Source of the DNA: JAMCZZ01 sp964363695
GTDB lineage: Bacteria > Patescibacteriota > UBA1384 > XYA2-FULL-43-10 > 1-14-0-10-43-13
Assembly: GCA_964363695.1 (NCBI GenBank)
Contig: CAYIJI010000052.1
Coordinates: 1-6,396, forward strand
Direction: 5' to 3'
DNA: 6,396 nucleotides
Position numbers and translations under genes: made by a program. Positions within the stretch are counted from its first letter, which is position 1. Every line of letters begins with the position of its first letter. Below the pieces are notes generated by a model. That model ran no database searches. It was not told the origin of the DNA and saw only the letters and a list, made by a program, of their open reading frames with translations. Shown piece after piece: positions 5,689-6,396 of the stretch.

Positions 5689-5706
5689 TAGTAATCTGTT
5701 GTTTTT

Positions 5707-6396
5707 ATGACTCGAAAAGATTTAGCAAAACAGATCGCAAAACAGACAAACTTGAATTACCGCCAAGCGGAGAACTTGGTTATCGCTTTTGGCGCTGTAG
5801 TGAGCGATGTTTTAGCTAAAGGCGAAAAAATTGTTTACTCTAATTTTGGCACTTTCTACACAGTTCACTATCCGTCTAAAGTAATTTTTCATCCCAAATT
5901 TGGAGCAGCCAAAAAAATGGTTATGCTCCCTACAAACGCCGCTAAGTGGATGCCATCCGGAAATATTAAAGACTTGGTCAAAAATTCGAAAGTAGTCGAA
6001 AATGCCACTATGCACGGAGCTAAAAGGAACGCTCCCGTCTATCCTCCAGCGATGCCGATGCAGCATGAATTGGAGATAAAACCCAATAATTTACCTCAAA
6101 TGACCGAAAATAACAGTGATGATCAAGTTGAAATCCCAATAAGAAAAATATCCAAACCGATTCTAGATAAACCTAACCCAACCCCGAGAGCTCCCTTTCC
6201 TTCTCCTATTCCTATGCCTTCTTCTGCCGTCTCTCCTACCCCTTCTTCTGTCATCCCCGTGAATCCGCCAGCTGGCGGAGGGATCCAAGATAATAATCCT
6301 TTATCCGTAAACAAACATGGAGCCGACGAACCGCCGGTCAATATTTATGAAGAACTCATGGGTGACGCAAGCAAAGCACAAGCTACTTTCGGGGAC
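5707..6396 (+). CDS. HU/IHF-like DNA-binding protein with long Pro-rich tail, 3' end cut by window
   Basis: The reading frame is open for 230 codons to the window edge with no stop. Residues 1-92 are an HU/IHF fold: MTRKDLAKQIAKQT at the first helices, the conserved FGTF (47-50), a DNA-binding arm with Pro63 where HU has its intercalating proline (HP instead of NP), and a final segment AKWMPSGNIKDLV (79-91) corresponding to the usual C-terminus. Normal HU ends near residue 90, so the extra 138 or more residues are unusual: a basic segment (to about 110), then a Pro/Ser-rich linker (about 150-190), then NIYEELMG (212-219), which may begin a second domain. A TAA at 5692-5694 blocks any earlier start, and no SD is seen before the ATG. 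It is divergent from dnaX. The HU domain is likely, and the role of the tail is unknown. Confidence 0.85.
   Translation, partial: MTRKDLAKQIAKQTNLNYRQAENLVIAFGAVVSDVLAKGEKIVYSNFGTFYTVHYPSKVIFHPKFGAAKKMVMLPTNAAKWMPSGNIKDLVKNSKVVENATMHGAKRNAPVYPPAMPMQHELEIKPNNLPQMTENNSDDQVEIPIRKISKPILDKPNPTPRAPFPSPIPMPSSAVSPTPSSVIPVNPPAGGGIQDNNPLSVNKHGADEPPVNIYEELMGDASKAQATFGD
6249..6286 (+). repeat. Palindromic element inside the HU-like gene
   Basis: It begins TGTCATCCCC and contains the perfect 16-bp palindrome TCCGCCAGCTGGCGGA (6264-6279). An outer stem ATCCC (6253-6257) with GGGAT (6280-6284) makes a nearly continuous hairpin with a 6-base bulge. It is translated in the Pro-rich tail as VIPVNPPAGGGIQ (182-194). 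Its start, and the frame giving Val-Ile-Pro, match the element in dnaX. Confidence 0.65.

Overview
The window looks like a piece of a reduced bacterial genome, most likely Patescibacteria (Candidate Phyla Radiation). This is an inference from three things: a compact DnaX followed by an intein-bearing DnaB, a stand-alone LuxR-type HTH protein, and intergenic DNA filled with short 'word-like' tandem repeats (I recall these from CPR genomes but cannot check). The standard code fits, because TGG encodes Trp and no in-frame TGA is needed. Lineage confidence is moderate at best.

Layout. (1) 1-490: a small LuxR-family HTH protein on the + strand, with a near-consensus promoter, a strong Shine-Dalgarno (SD) before a TTG start, and two hairpins after it, the second a likely terminator. 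(2) 491-585: convergent gap with direct and inverted repeats. (3) 586-3264 (- strand): dnaB, interrupted in frame by a full-length intein with a LAGLIDADG homing endonuclease, inserted between RESG and SIEQ of the conserved H4 motif. (4) 3265-3428: repeat-rich gap, no gene. (5) 3429-5042 (- strand): dnaX, the clamp-loader subunit, with an extra repeat-derived segment in its linker. (6) 5043-5706: a 664-base divergent spacer with tandem repeats, palindromes, an orphan intrinsic terminator and a possible folded RNA. (7) 5707 to the window end (+ strand): an HU/IHF-like protein with a long proline-rich tail, truncated by the window edge.

Functionally this is a replication and nucleoid neighbourhood. 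DnaX loads the sliding clamp, DnaB unwinds the fork once its intein has spliced out, and the HU-like protein probably bends or packages DNA. dnaX and dnaB are co-directional and could be co-transcribed.

The most interesting signal is a pair of palindromic elements sitting inside coding sequence. One is in the dnaX linker (3821-3906) and one in the tail of the HU-like protein (6249-6286). Both begin TGTCATYCC when read in the coding direction, and both are read in the same frame to give Val-Ile-Pro. The dnaX copy is preceded by an A6 run, and slippage there would give a short gamma-like product. No complete novel defence or other system is visible.
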